From Streptomyces sp. NBC_01232 (lineage in GTDB: Bacteria; Actinomycetota; Actinomycetes; Streptomycetales; Streptomycetaceae), in contig NZ_CP108518.1 in NCBI RefSeq assembly GCF_035989885.1, forward strand, positions 6,191,001 through 6,255,000: DNA of 64,000 nucleotides, read 5' to 3'. This document shows positions 1 to 7,830 of this stretch, one piece after another (position 1 is the first letter of the stretch; each line of letters opens with the position of its first letter). Below the pieces are notes generated by a model. The model did not search any database, was not told the origin of the DNA, and was given only the letters and a program-made list of their open reading frames with translations. Position numbers and translations under genes: made by a program.

Positions 1-22
1 GCTACGAAAGGGAGGGGGCACG

Positions 23-1036
23 ATGAGTGCCGCGACCGGACAGATGACCCCACCCAAGGGGATCAGCGCAGTCGGCCTGCGCAAGTCGTACGGCGAGAAG
101 GTCGTACTCGACGGGATTGACCTGCATGTGCAGGCGGGCACGATCTTCGCGCTGCTCGGTCCCAACGGAGCGGGGAAGACCACCACGGTCCAGATCCTCT
201 CCACCCTCATCGCCGCCGACGGTGGCGAGGCGACGGTGGTGGGGCACTCGCTGGAGCGGAGCGCGGACGACATTCGTGCCCGGATCGGTGTCACCGGCCA
301 GTTCGCGGCGGTGGACGGCCTGCTGACCGCCGAGGAGAACATGCTTCTCATGGCGGACCTGCACCACCTCGACCGTGCGGAGGGCAGGCGCCGCACCGCG
401 GAGTTACTCCGGCAGTTCGAACTCACCGACGTGGCGGGCAAGATGGCCTCGACCTTCTCCGGCGGTATGCGCCGCAAGCTCGACCTGGCGATGACCCTCG
501 TCGGCAACCCGAGCCTGATCTTCCTCGACGAGCCGACCACCGGCCTCGACCCGCGCAGCCGCCGCACCATGTGGCACCTGATCCAGCAGCTCACCGCCCA
601 GGGCGTGACGATCTTCCTCACCACGCAATACCTGGAGGAGGCCGATCAGCTCGCCGACCGGATCGCCGTCCTCGACAAGGGCAAGATCGTCGCCGAGGGC
701 ACCGCGGACGAGCTCAAGCGCCGTGTACCCGGCGGGCACATCCGCCTCCGCTTCTCCGACCCGCTCAGCATGGACGCCGCCTCCCGCCGCCTCGGCCTCG
801 ACGAGGGCGCCCGCGACGAGGAGAAGCTCACCCTGCAGATCCCGAGCGACGGCAGCATCCCCGCGCTGCGCTCCGTACTCGACCTGCTGGAGGGCGCCGG
901 TGTCGCGGCCGATGCGCTGACCGTCCACACACCCGACCTGGACGACGTCTTCCTCGCCCTCACCGGTGACGGATCGCGCCACCACGCGACCACCGTTCCC
1001 GACTCCGCCGACACGGTGCAGGAGGCCCGCCGATGA
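23..1036 (+). CDS. DrrA-type ABC exporter ATP-binding protein
   Basis: Cytoplasmic ATPase of a two-gene ABC-2 exporter, resembling daunorubicin-resistance DrrA. It has a Walker A (GPNGAGKT, about residues 46-53), an ABC signature (SGGMRRKLDLA, about 144), a Walker B (LIFLDEPTTGLDP, about 165) and the DrrA-type C-terminal domain; 337 residues is normal for the family. The ATG follows GGAGGGGG (11-18). It overlaps the permease gene by 4 bases (ATGA), so the two are probably translationally coupled. Codon 128 (404-406) is TTA, the rare bldA-dependent leucine codon. The substrate cannot be told from sequence; drug, lipid or antibiotic efflux is typical. Any regulator would lie before the window. 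Confidence 0.93.
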   Translation: MSAATGQMTPPKGISAVGLRKSYGEKVVLDGIDLHVQAGTIFALLGPNGAGKTTTVQILSTLIAADGGEATVVGHSLERSADDIRARIGVTGQFAAVDGLLTAEENMLLMADLHHLDRAEGRRRTAELLRQFELTDVAGKMASTFSGGMRRKLDLAMTLVGNPSLIFLDEPTTGLDPRSRRTMWHLIQQLTAQGVTIFLTTQYLEEADQLADRIAVLDKGKIVAEGTADELKRRVPGGHIRLRFSDPLSMDAASRRLGLDEGARDEEKLTLQIPSDGSIPALRSVLDLLEGAGVAADALTVHTPDLDDVFLALTGDGSRHHATTVPDSADTVQEARR

Positions 1037-1830
1037 GCACCACGTACGCGATGCGCGACTCGATGACGATGCTGCGCCGCAACCTCAAGCACGCGCAGCG
1101 CTACCCCTCGATGACGATATCGATCGTCGCGATGCCCATCCTGATGCTGCTGCTGTTCGTGTACGTCTTCGGCGGCGCGCTCGGAGCCGGCATCGAACTG
1201 CCGGGCGGCGGTACGGGAGACCGCGGCGATTACACCAACTTCGTGGCCCCCGGCATCCTCCTGATGGCGGCCACCGCCGGCGCGGTCTCCACCGCGGTCT
1301 CGGTGTGCACGGACATGACCGAAGGCATCATCAACCGCTTCCGGACCATGTCGATCGCGCGCTCCTCCGTGCTGACCGGGCATGTGGTGGGCAACGTCAT
1401 CCAGACCATGATCAGCCTGGTCCTGGTCATCGGTGTCGCGCTTCTGGTGGGCTTCCGGCCCGATGCCACGGTCGTCGAGTGGTCCGCCGCCATCGGCATC
1501 CTGGCCCTGCTCTCCTTCGGCCTCAGCTGGCTGTCCGCGGCGATAGGCCTGGGCTCCAGCAGTATCGAGGCGGCGAGCAACGCGCCCATGCCGCTGACCT
1601 TCCTGCCCTTCCTCGGCAGCGCGATCGTCCCGCCGGAGTCCATGCCGGTCGGCCTGCGCTGGTTCGCCGAGTACCAGCCCTTCACCCCGATGACCGATAC
1701 CCTCCGCGGCCTGCTCATGGGCACGGAGATCGGCAACAGTGCATGGCTCGCGCTCGGTTGGGGCATCGTCCTCAGCGCCCTCGGCTATCTGTGGGCCCGC
1801 TCGGCCTTCAACCGGGAGGCGCGTCGCTGA
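1033..1830 (+). CDS. DrrB-type ABC-2 permease
   Basis: Membrane partner of the preceding ATPase. The 265 residues show about six hydrophobic segments typical of ABC2_membrane permeases. They include a first helix at about residues 27-48 (MTISIVAMPILMLLLFVYVF) and the usual amphipathic stretch with ITEG/INRF-like residues (TEGIINRFRTMSIARS, about 97-112). The 4-base overlap with the ATPase gene supports one transcript and a 1:1 complex. A strong hairpin follows about 25 bases after the stop. The exported substrate is unknown. Confidence 0.92.
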   Translation: MSTTYAMRDSMTMLRRNLKHAQRYPSMTISIVAMPILMLLLFVYVFGGALGAGIELPGGGTGDRGDYTNFVAPGILLMAATAGAVSTAVSVCTDMTEGIINRFRTMSIARSSVLTGHVVGNVIQTMISLVLVIGVALLVGFRPDATVVEWSAAIGILALLSFGLSWLSAAIGLGSSSIEAASNAPMPLTFLPFLGSAIVPPESMPVGLRWFAEYQPFTPMTDTLRGLLMGTEIGNSAWLALGWGIVLSALGYLWARSAFNREARR

Positions 1831-1855
1831 CCCGCCCGCACCACCGCACGAACCG

Positions 1856-1892
1856 AACGGGGTTGCCCGGCCGAAGGCCGGGCAACCCCGTT
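1856..1892 (+). terminator. Rho-independent-like terminator of drrAB-type operon
   Basis: A perfect inverted repeat (AACGGGGTTGCCCGGCC / GGCCGGGCAACCCCGTT) with a 3-base loop lies just after the permease stop codon. It ends in TT rather than a long U tract, as is usual in Streptomyces. It may also serve the convergent regulator gene. Confidence 0.85.
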
Positions 1893-1989
1893 CTGCGTGT
1901 TCCCCGACGTTCCGTCGACGGGGAAGCAGGAACACACAGAACAGGGCACGGCGGCCGGGAATGCCGGCCGCGATCCCCGGTTGCGGGGC

Positions 1990-2976
1990 TCAGAGCCAGC
2001 CGCGTTGGGCCGCCTTGAGGCCGGCTTCGAAGCGGCTGGCCGCGTCGAGTCGTTCCATGAGGGCGGACATCTGACGCCGTACGGTCCGCAGGGAGACTCC
2101 GAGCCGTTTGCCTGCGGCTTCGTCGGTCATGCCGGAGGCGAGGAGCTTGAGGAGTTCCCGCTCCCCGCCGGTGATGCCCTCCTGCGTGGTCGTCCTGCGG
2201 GCCGCGCCGAGGGGTACGGCGGTGTCCCAGGTCTGGTGGAACAGGCTGACGAGGGAGGCCACGATCCCGGGAGACGTGGTGCACAGCGCTCCGAGACGGG
2301 AGTTGGCCGGGTCGATCGGGACGACGGCTGTGGCCCGGTCGAAGATCAGCAGCCGCGGTGGCAGTACGGGGCTGGTGCGGACCTCTCCGCCCCGCTCGGT
2401 GGTCCACTGCGCGTAGGCGAAGGTCGCCGGGTCGTTCCTGACGCTGTCCTGATAGATGACGCGCATGCCGACCCCGCGCGCGAGTGCCTCCTCGTCCAGC
2501 GGTCGCGAGGCGTCGAGGCTCGCCTGCGACTGGGCGCCGCCCGGCATGATCGCCAGGCACTCCCGGCCCAGGTCCCGAGTGAGCACCTCCAAGCGGGACT
2601 GGATGGCATCGAGACCGACGAGACGCTCCGCACCGTCGGTCTCGGTGTTGGGGCGCAGGTCCGCGTACTCGGCGACGGCGCGGGCCGCGGCCGCCTTGCT
2701 CAGGGCCAGTTCGTGCTGGCGCCTGACGAGTTCTTCCTCCTGGCGGCGCAGCAGCTGTTCCAGACCCGCCTGGGGACTGACGGCGCGCAGCCCGCCGGAC
2801 GTATCCCGGGACGCCGCGAGCAGACCGAGGTCCACCAGCCGGTCCAGTGCCTCCCTGACCTGGGACTCGGCCATTCCGAGCCGCCGCCCGAGCTCCTCCA
2901 CGCCGCCGGAGGGATCCGCGAGCATCCCTCGATAGACGGTTTCTGCATGTACGTCCAGCCCCAACGCTTTCAGCAT
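1990..2976 (-). CDS. TrmB/LuxR-type transcriptional regulator
   Basis: A 328-residue DNA-binding regulator. The N-terminus (about 1-65) is a TrmB-like winged helix (GVEELGRRLGMAESQVREALDRLVDLGLL). The middle (about 110-250) resembles the TrmB/PLD-like effector domain. The C-terminus (about 268-328) is a LuxR-type helix-turn-helix (LLKLLASGMTDEAAGKRLGVSLRTVRRQM). There is no receiver domain, so it probably senses a small ligand or peptide rather than a kinase. The start at 2976 is preceded by a GGGGGG tract. It is divergent from a tiny secreted-peptide gene, and a 16-bp palindrome (3030-3045) lies 53 bp upstream of its start. The target genes are inferred. Confidence 0.85.
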   Translation of the reverse strand: MLKALGLDVHAETVYRGMLADPSGGVEELGRRLGMAESQVREALDRLVDLGLLAASRDTSGGLRAVSPQAGLEQLLRRQEEELVRRQHELALSKAAAARAVAEYADLRPNTETDGAERLVGLDAIQSRLEVLTRDLGRECLAIMPGGAQSQASLDASRPLDEEALARGVGMRVIYQDSVRNDPATFAYAQWTTERGGEVRTSPVLPPRLLIFDRATAVVPIDPANSRLGALCTTSPGIVASLVSLFHQTWDTAVPLGAARRTTTQEGITGGERELLKLLASGMTDEAAGKRLGVSLRTVRRQMSALMERLDAASRFEAGLKAAQRGWL

Positions 2977-3029
2977 TGTTCAGCCCCCCGGCTGCACTTC
3001 GGTATCAGTCTTGATCAAACCCCCAGCGT

Positions 3030-3045
3030 GGCGATCTTAATCGCC
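3030..3045. promoter_or_regulatory. Candidate operator, palindrome copy 1
   Basis: GGCGATCTTAATCGCC is a 6+4+6 inverted repeat in the divergent promoter region between the LuxR/TrmB regulator and the secreted peptide. A near twin, GGCGATTTAACTCGCC, occurs at 3740-3755 and I noticed no other copy while reading the window. It is a likely binding site for the adjacent regulator (inference). Confidence 0.6.
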
Positions 3046-3248
3046 GGTGCGGCGAGCCGTGGCCCCAAGGTGCCCGGCAGCTTGGTGCCAGCCGTGATCC
3101 CTTCCGGTGGAGTGCGCCCGGCAGCAGGATGGTGATCACCGGACGGCGGGGCGCACGAGCCCCACCCCAGGCCAGGGCCGAAAGGCCGTCCGGTGCGGTG
3201 CGCATCACCCACCTTCCGTACCAACTGCCCATGTTCCAGGGGGAACTC

Positions 3249-3407
3249 ATGTCGCGCACCACCCGCCTGATCGTCGCTGCCGGCCTCACCGCACTGCTCT
3301 CCGCCGGCGCAGCCTCCCTGACCCCCGTGGTCACCGGCCCGGGTGTCATCGGCTGGGACTCGGTCCGGGCGGGCGGCGGCGGTTCCCAGGTCATCGGCTG
3401 GGATTGA
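3249..3407 (+). CDS. Small secreted peptide with two VIGWD motifs
   Basis: A 52-residue product, not recognised as a named family. Residues 1-22 look like a Sec signal peptide: RTTR, then a hydrophobic LIVAAGLTALLSAGAAS core. The rest is a short mature peptide with VIGWD at about 34-38, a Gly-rich linker (RAGGGGSQ), and a second VIGWD that ends exactly at the C-terminus. The start chosen has GGGGGA 5 bases upstream; a longer frame from 3129 exists but lacks a signal-like start. It lies divergent from a TrmB/LuxR regulator and 5 bases before a coupled small ORF. A role as an extracellular signal or wall-associated peptide is inference. Confidence 0.65.
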   Translation: MSRTTRLIVAAGLTALLSAGAASLTPVVTGPGVIGWDSVRAGGGGSQVIGWD

Positions 3408-3412
3408 GCTCC

Positions 3413-3682
3413 GTGCGTGTGATCCAGGCCTCTCTCGTCCGCACCTCGGCGGACCCGTCGGCCGAAGGCGCGGTGCCGCTTCTGCAAGACCTGCTGTGGG
3501 CGCACGCCAGACCGTCCGACGGCCTGGAGCACGTCCGGGCCCGGCCTGCTGAACACGGCCTGGACGTAGTCCTGTTCGTCCACGCCCCGTCCGACGTTTC
3601 GGCTCTCACCCAGATGCGTGCGCTCCTCGACCGAGTGCACGGGCCCATCGCCGTGCATGGATTCACCCTCGCGCTCCCCTGA
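3413..3682 (+). CDS. Hypothetical 89-aa protein coupled to secreted peptide
   Basis: It starts with GTG 5 bases after the peptide stop codon, so translation is probably coupled. The 89 residues have no signal peptide or membrane segment. The sequence (for example LEHVRARPAEHGLDVVLFVHA, ALTQMRALLDRV) looks like a compact alpha/beta fold. No family is recognised. Position suggests a partner of the VIGWD peptide (processing, export, immunity or sensing), but nothing in the sequence decides this. An alternative is that the upstream peptide is only a leader for this gene. Confidence 0.6.
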   Translation: MRVIQASLVRTSADPSAEGAVPLLQDLLWAHARPSDGLEHVRARPAEHGLDVVLFVHAPSDVSALTQMRALLDRVHGPIAVHGFTLALP

Positions 3683-3739
3683 CCTCGCCCGTACCTGACG
3701 CGTACTCACGACGGCGACCTGCCGGACCCCGGGGGATGC

Positions 3740-3755
3740 GGCGATTTAACTCGCC
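3740..3755. promoter_or_regulatory. Candidate operator, palindrome copy 2
   Basis: GGCGATTTAACTCGCC matches the palindrome at 3030-3045 in 13 of 16 positions, with both GGCGA and TCGCC arms conserved. It lies 48 bp upstream of the lipoprotein start at 3804, where a core promoter would sit. This links the lipoprotein and possibly the following hydrolases to the regulator at 1990-2976. Confidence 0.6.
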
Positions 3756-3803
3756 AGTAGCCCTTCTCCTCCTTCCTCGCCCTCCACCGTTCCGGGAGCA
3801 GCC

Positions 3804-4658
3804 ATGTCCAGACGACCGCACCGATCCACCTTCGCGAGCGCCGCTTTCGTGGCACTGGCCGTCTGTACCGCCGCTGTGGCGACGGGCTGCAGCCACGGCC
3901 GGAACGGGGCCTCGCCCGCCGCAGCCGCTCGGGAGGTATCGGCCGTTGCCCCGGCACCGTCACCCTCGACCGGCTCGCCCCCGCCGGCACCGGCATCCGG
4001 AACCCCGGAGGCAGCCGGACGGCCCGCCGACCCCGCGGGGTCCGGGCCCGCGAACGGAACGACTGCACAGGCCGTTGCGGATGCGGGCGCCGCACGCACC
4101 GCCGCGGTCACTCCTGAGGGCGTGGCGAAGCTGCCCGCGCAGAAGGCGCTCGGGTGGAAGCCGGACGGCCCCCTGTCCAGCCAGGACCTGAGCGACGGCC
4201 GGAAGATCACGCTCAACGAGTGCGCAGCCGTCGCCGGTGCCACCCTCTGGCAGCAGCAGGGATACCGCAGTTCGGCCGGGAGCCCGGCCGGCCAGCAGCT
4301 GTTCGCCTTCCCGGACGCCGAGGCCGCGCAGAGCGCGTACCGGCGACTGGTCGCCGACATGAACAACTGCCAGACCGTCTCCCGGCAGGTTCAGAAGCGT
4401 GAGGGCGTACGGCAGGACGCCGTCGTGACCACCACCGCGACGACCGGAGACGGCACCGCCTGGGCGCGCCACTGGACGGGCGTCGGCGGGCTGTCGGCCC
4501 CGGACACACAGACCAACCACCTCTACGTCGTCCACCAGGGCGACCATCTCACGCTCTTCCAGTTCGACGAGTTGGCCGAGCGCCCGGCGCCGCCGCACGA
4601 CACCGGCACCGACGCCGCCGTGCTCGGCGCGCTGGCCGAACTCGGCGCCAAGAGCTGA
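3804..4658 (+). CDS. Secreted lipoprotein, PknH-like sensor domain
   Basis: A 284-residue exported lipoprotein. The signal peptide (residues 1-29) ends in a lipobox VATGC. A Pro/Ala/Ser-rich linker follows (about 35-100), and then a globular domain (about 115-284). That domain has two cysteines (ECAAV, NNCQ) spaced as in PknH-like extracellular sensor domains, and ends in a hydrophobic beta-rich segment (HLYVVHQGDHLTLFQF). It probably sits on the outer face of the membrane. A palindromic candidate operator lies 48 bp upstream. The genes after it encode wall hydrolases, so a cell-envelope role is likely. The PknH-like assignment is from pattern, not a search. Confidence 0.75.
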   Translation: MSRRPHRSTFASAAFVALAVCTAAVATGCSHGRNGASPAAAAREVSAVAPAPSPSTGSPPPAPASGTPEAAGRPADPAGSGPANGTTAQAVADAGAARTAAVTPEGVAKLPAQKALGWKPDGPLSSQDLSDGRKITLNECAAVAGATLWQQQGYRSSAGSPAGQQLFAFPDAEAAQSAYRRLVADMNNCQTVSRQVQKREGVRQDAVVTTTATTGDGTAWARHWTGVGGLSAPDTQTNHLYVVHQGDHLTLFQFDELAERPAPPHDTGTDAAVLGALAELGAKS

Positions 4659-4725
4659 CCGCGGCGAAGAACCGCGAACGCTCCGCCCGGCCCTTCTTCC
4701 ACTTCTCTCTTCACCAGGAGTCCAG

Positions 4726-6261
4726 TTGTCCATCAAGACCTCGGCCTTCCGCACTGCCGGCATCATGACCGCCGCCTGCGCCGCCTCGCTCGTCCTGTCC
4801 GTCCTGCCCGCCCATGCCGCCGGCACCCAGGCCGCCCCGACGGGTACCGCGTCGCAGGGCACGACCGTCGACGTCGAGCGCCCCCAGGGTCAGCCGGGCC
4901 CCCTCAAGACCACAGGTACGAAGAACAAGTTCGCCGGAGCCGCTGCGGCCGCGGAGAGCAGCAGTGCCCCGATCACCCGTAGTTCCGTCATCGCCCGGGC
5001 CAAGACCTGGGTCGACGCCAAGGTTCCGTACAGCCAGAGCAGCTACCGCGAGGGCTACCGCACCGACTGTTCCGGCCTGGTGTCCATGGCCTGGAACCTC
5101 GGGACGAACGCCTGGACCGGAAACCTCGACACCTACGCGAACCGGATATCGAAGAGTGAGCTGCGCAAGGGCGACATGCTGCTCTTCCACAACGCCGCCA
5201 ACCCGGTCAGCGGTTCGCACGTGGTCCTCTTCGAAAGCTGGACCGACTCCTCGATGACCTCCTACATCGGCATCGAGCAGACCCCGCCGCACGCCGTGCG
5301 CAGGGTGATCCCCTACTCGTACTTCAGCAACGCCGGCTCCTACGTCCCGTACCGCTACAAGAACATCGTCGAAGACCAGGTCGCTGCGCCTTCGAAGGTG
5401 CATCTGGAGGTTGTTGGTGCGGATGGTGCGATGTGGAACACCGATGGTGATTATGCGGCGGGTGCCTGGTCGGGTTCCTGGACGTCGCTGGGTGGTTCCG
5501 GTCTGAAGGCGCTGACGAGTGTGGTGACCGATGACACGATGCACGTCTTCGCCATCGGTTCGACGGGTCGTGTCTATACGAAGGACGCGAACTACGGGAC
5601 GGGTCAGTGGAGCGGGGACTGGGTCGAGGTTCCGGGTGGGTTCGAGGGTGCCAGTGCGTTGACGGCTTCGGTGACCGGCAGCAAGGTTCACCTGGAGGTC
5701 ATCGGTGCGGATGGTGCGATGTGGAACACCGATGGTGATTATGCGGCCGGTGGTTGGTCGGGTTCCTGGACGTCGCTGGGCGGCTCGGGTCTGAAGGCGC
5801 TGACGAGTGTGGTCACCGGGAACACGATGCACGTCTATGCCATCGGTTCGGGCGGGCGTGTCTTCACCAAGGACGCCAACTACACGACGGGCCAGTGGAG
5901 TGCGGGCTGGGCGGAGGTGCCGGGCAATGCTGAAGGCGCCACGGCGCTGACGGCATCCGTCACCGGCAGCAAGGTTCACCTCGAGATCGTCGGTGCGGAT
6001 GGTGCGATGTGGAACACCGATGGTGATTATGCGGCCGGTGGCTGGTCGGGTTCCTGGACGTCGCTGGGCGGCTCGGGTCTGAAGGCGCTGACGAGTGTGG
6101 TCACCGGGAACACGATGCACGTCTATGCCATCGGTTCGGGCGGGCGTGTTTTCACGAAGGACGCCAACTACACGACGGGGCAGTGGAGTGCGGGCTGGGC
6201 GGAGATCCCCGGCAGCGCCGAAGGCGCCCTCGCCCTCACCGCATCCGTCACCACCAAGTAA
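4726..6261 (+). CDS. Secreted NlpC/P60 hydrolase with three lectin-like repeats
   Basis: A 511-residue secreted peptidoglycan hydrolase. The TTG start is supported by AGGAG 5 bases upstream and a good signal peptide (residues 1-32, ending AHA-A). The NlpC/P60 cysteine peptidase domain spans about 85-215. Its nucleophile is in YRTDCSGLVSMAW, the His in GSHVVLFE, and a conserved tyrosine-rich end follows (SYVPYRYKN). The C-terminal half (about 222-511) is three tandem repeats of about 96 residues, each starting KVHLE(V/I)(V/I)GADGAMWN and containing two Trp-rich half-repeats, like a PLL-type beta-propeller lectin. That half is almost identical at DNA level to the next gene's C-terminus. It probably cuts peptide stems while the propeller binds wall or surface sugars. 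Confidence 0.9.
   Translation: MSIKTSAFRTAGIMTAACAASLVLSVLPAHAAGTQAAPTGTASQGTTVDVERPQGQPGPLKTTGTKNKFAGAAAAAESSSAPITRSSVIARAKTWVDAKVPYSQSSYREGYRTDCSGLVSMAWNLGTNAWTGNLDTYANRISKSELRKGDMLLFHNAANPVSGSHVVLFESWTDSSMTSYIGIEQTPPHAVRRVIPYSYFSNAGSYVPYRYKNIVEDQVAAPSKVHLEVVGADGAMWNTDGDYAAGAWSGSWTSLGGSGLKALTSVVTDDTMHVFAIGSTGRVYTKDANYGTGQWSGDWVEVPGGFEGASALTASVTGSKVHLEVIGADGAMWNTDGDYAAGGWSGSWTSLGGSGLKALTSVVTGNTMHVYAIGSGGRVFTKDANYTTGQWSAGWAEVPGNAEGATALTASVTGSKVHLEIVGADGAMWNTDGDYAAGGWSGSWTSLGGSGLKALTSVVTGNTMHVYAIGSGGRVFTKDANYTTGQWSAGWAEIPGSAEGALALTASVTTK
5389..6259 (+). repeat. 870-bp direct repeat, copy 1 (lectin repeat domain)
   Basis: Bases 5389-6259 match 6958-7828 at a constant offset of 1569. I saw only about three mismatches (one GCC/GCG change, one TTT/TTC change, and the stop region). 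Within each copy there are also three internal repeats of about 290 bp. Base use differs from the flanks: many GGT, GTT, GAT and GCG codons. Confidence 0.95.
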
Positions 6262-6381
6262 CGCCTGAGCGGTCCTCCGCCAAGGGGGGGCGTGCCCGCC
6301 TGCTCCAGCCGGACGCGCATGCCCCCCTTGCTCCTGCCTGCCCGACGACCTCGCCACCCAGCCCAGGAAGACGACCCTCTG

Positions 6382-7830
6382 ATGAAGCTTCACCTCCGGC
6401 GCATCCTCCCCGTCGCTGCCATGACGGTCGCCCTCACCACCCCGATGCTCCTCGCCGCCGGCCCGGCGCACGCGCTGCTCCCCAACCGGTCCTGCGGAAC
6501 CGTCACCGCGACCGACGCCACGACCGCCGCGAACCTGAACAGGGTCCTCACCGGGAAGCTGCGCGGCGCGATGACCTCTTATCGGATCTCCTGCGCCCGG
6601 GCGATAACCGAGGCGACGCGCGCTCGGGGCCTACCCGACCGTGCCGCTGTCATCGGCATCGCCACAGCCATCACCGAATCCGTACTCGAGAACAACCCGA
6701 ACAAGATCGACCACACCAGCGTCGGTCTGTTCCAGCAGCAGGACTGGTGGGGCAGCTTCGAGCAGCGACTCGATCCCGCCTACGCGACCAACGCCTTCCT
6801 CAACGCCATGCTGAAGGCCTACCCGAACAACTCCTGGCAGTCCCAGCCGGTAGGCGTCGTTGCCCAGAAGGTCCAGGTGTCGGCCTATCCCGACCGCTAC
6901 CAGCTCGAAGCCGCCGACGCACAGCGCATCGTCGACGCCCTGACCACCGTATCCGCCCCTTCGAAGGTGCATCTGGAGGTTGTTGGTGCGGATGGTGCGA
7001 TGTGGAACACCGATGGTGATTATGCGGCGGGTGCCTGGTCGGGTTCCTGGACGTCGCTGGGTGGTTCCGGTCTGAAGGCGCTGACGAGTGTGGTGACCGA
7101 TGACACGATGCACGTCTTCGCCATCGGTTCGACGGGTCGTGTCTATACGAAGGACGCGAACTACGGGACGGGTCAGTGGAGCGGGGACTGGGTCGAGGTT
7201 CCGGGTGGGTTCGAGGGTGCCAGTGCGTTGACGGCTTCGGTGACCGGCAGCAAGGTTCACCTGGAGGTCATCGGTGCGGATGGTGCGATGTGGAACACCG
7301 ATGGTGATTATGCGGCCGGTGGTTGGTCGGGTTCCTGGACGTCGCTGGGCGGCTCGGGTCTGAAGGCGCTGACGAGTGTGGTCACCGGGAACACGATGCA
7401 CGTCTATGCCATCGGTTCGGGCGGGCGTGTCTTCACCAAGGACGCGAACTACACGACGGGCCAGTGGAGTGCGGGCTGGGCGGAGGTGCCGGGCAATGCT
7501 GAAGGCGCCACGGCGCTGACGGCATCCGTCACCGGCAGCAAGGTTCACCTCGAGATCGTCGGTGCGGATGGTGCGATGTGGAACACCGATGGTGATTATG
7601 CGGCCGGTGGCTGGTCGGGTTCCTGGACGTCGCTGGGCGGCTCGGGTCTGAAGGCGCTGACGAGTGTGGTCACCGGGAACACGATGCACGTCTATGCCAT
7701 CGGTTCGGGCGGGCGTGTCTTCACGAAGGACGCCAACTACACGACGGGGCAGTGGAGTGCGGGCTGGGCGGAGATCCCCGGCAGCGCCGAAGGCGCCCTC
7801 GCCCTCACCGCATCCGTCACCACCAAATAG
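6382..7830 (+). CDS. Secreted lysozyme-like/transglycosylase protein with lectin-like repeats
   Basis: A 482-residue secreted protein. ATG 6382 gives a signal peptide (MKLHLRR then a hydrophobic core, cut after AHA, about residue 30); AGGAAG lies 11 bases upstream. The middle domain (about 60-185) has VIGIATAITES, GLFQQQDWWGSFEQRLDPAYA and NAFLNAML. These are the features of actinobacterial lysozyme-like peptidoglycan-cleaving domains, with the Glu of AITES as probable catalytic acid. The C-terminal half carries the same three 96-residue repeats as the upstream NlpC/P60 enzyme. The two genes look like a pair cutting glycan and peptide with a shared binding module. The 3' end overlaps the convergent gene by 14 bp. 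Confidence 0.87.
   Translation: MKLHLRRILPVAAMTVALTTPMLLAAGPAHALLPNRSCGTVTATDATTAANLNRVLTGKLRGAMTSYRISCARAITEATRARGLPDRAAVIGIATAITESVLENNPNKIDHTSVGLFQQQDWWGSFEQRLDPAYATNAFLNAMLKAYPNNSWQSQPVGVVAQKVQVSAYPDRYQLEAADAQRIVDALTTVSAPSKVHLEVVGADGAMWNTDGDYAAGAWSGSWTSLGGSGLKALTSVVTDDTMHVFAIGSTGRVYTKDANYGTGQWSGDWVEVPGGFEGASALTASVTGSKVHLEVIGADGAMWNTDGDYAAGGWSGSWTSLGGSGLKALTSVVTGNTMHVYAIGSGGRVFTKDANYTTGQWSAGWAEVPGNAEGATALTASVTGSKVHLEIVGADGAMWNTDGDYAAGGWSGSWTSLGGSGLKALTSVVTGNTMHVYAIGSGGRVFTKDANYTTGQWSAGWAEIPGSAEGALALTASVTTK
6958..7828 (+). repeat. 870-bp direct repeat, copy 2
   Basis: Second copy of the lectin repeat domain, fused to a different catalytic domain. Near-identity in a coding repeat implies a recent duplication or continuing gene conversion between the two adjacent genes. 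Confidence 0.95.

Noticed and set aside
3129..3248. Longer N-terminus for the VIGWD peptide (start at 3129)
   Set aside because: It would place charged residues before the signal peptide and has no good ribosome site; the 3249 start has one.
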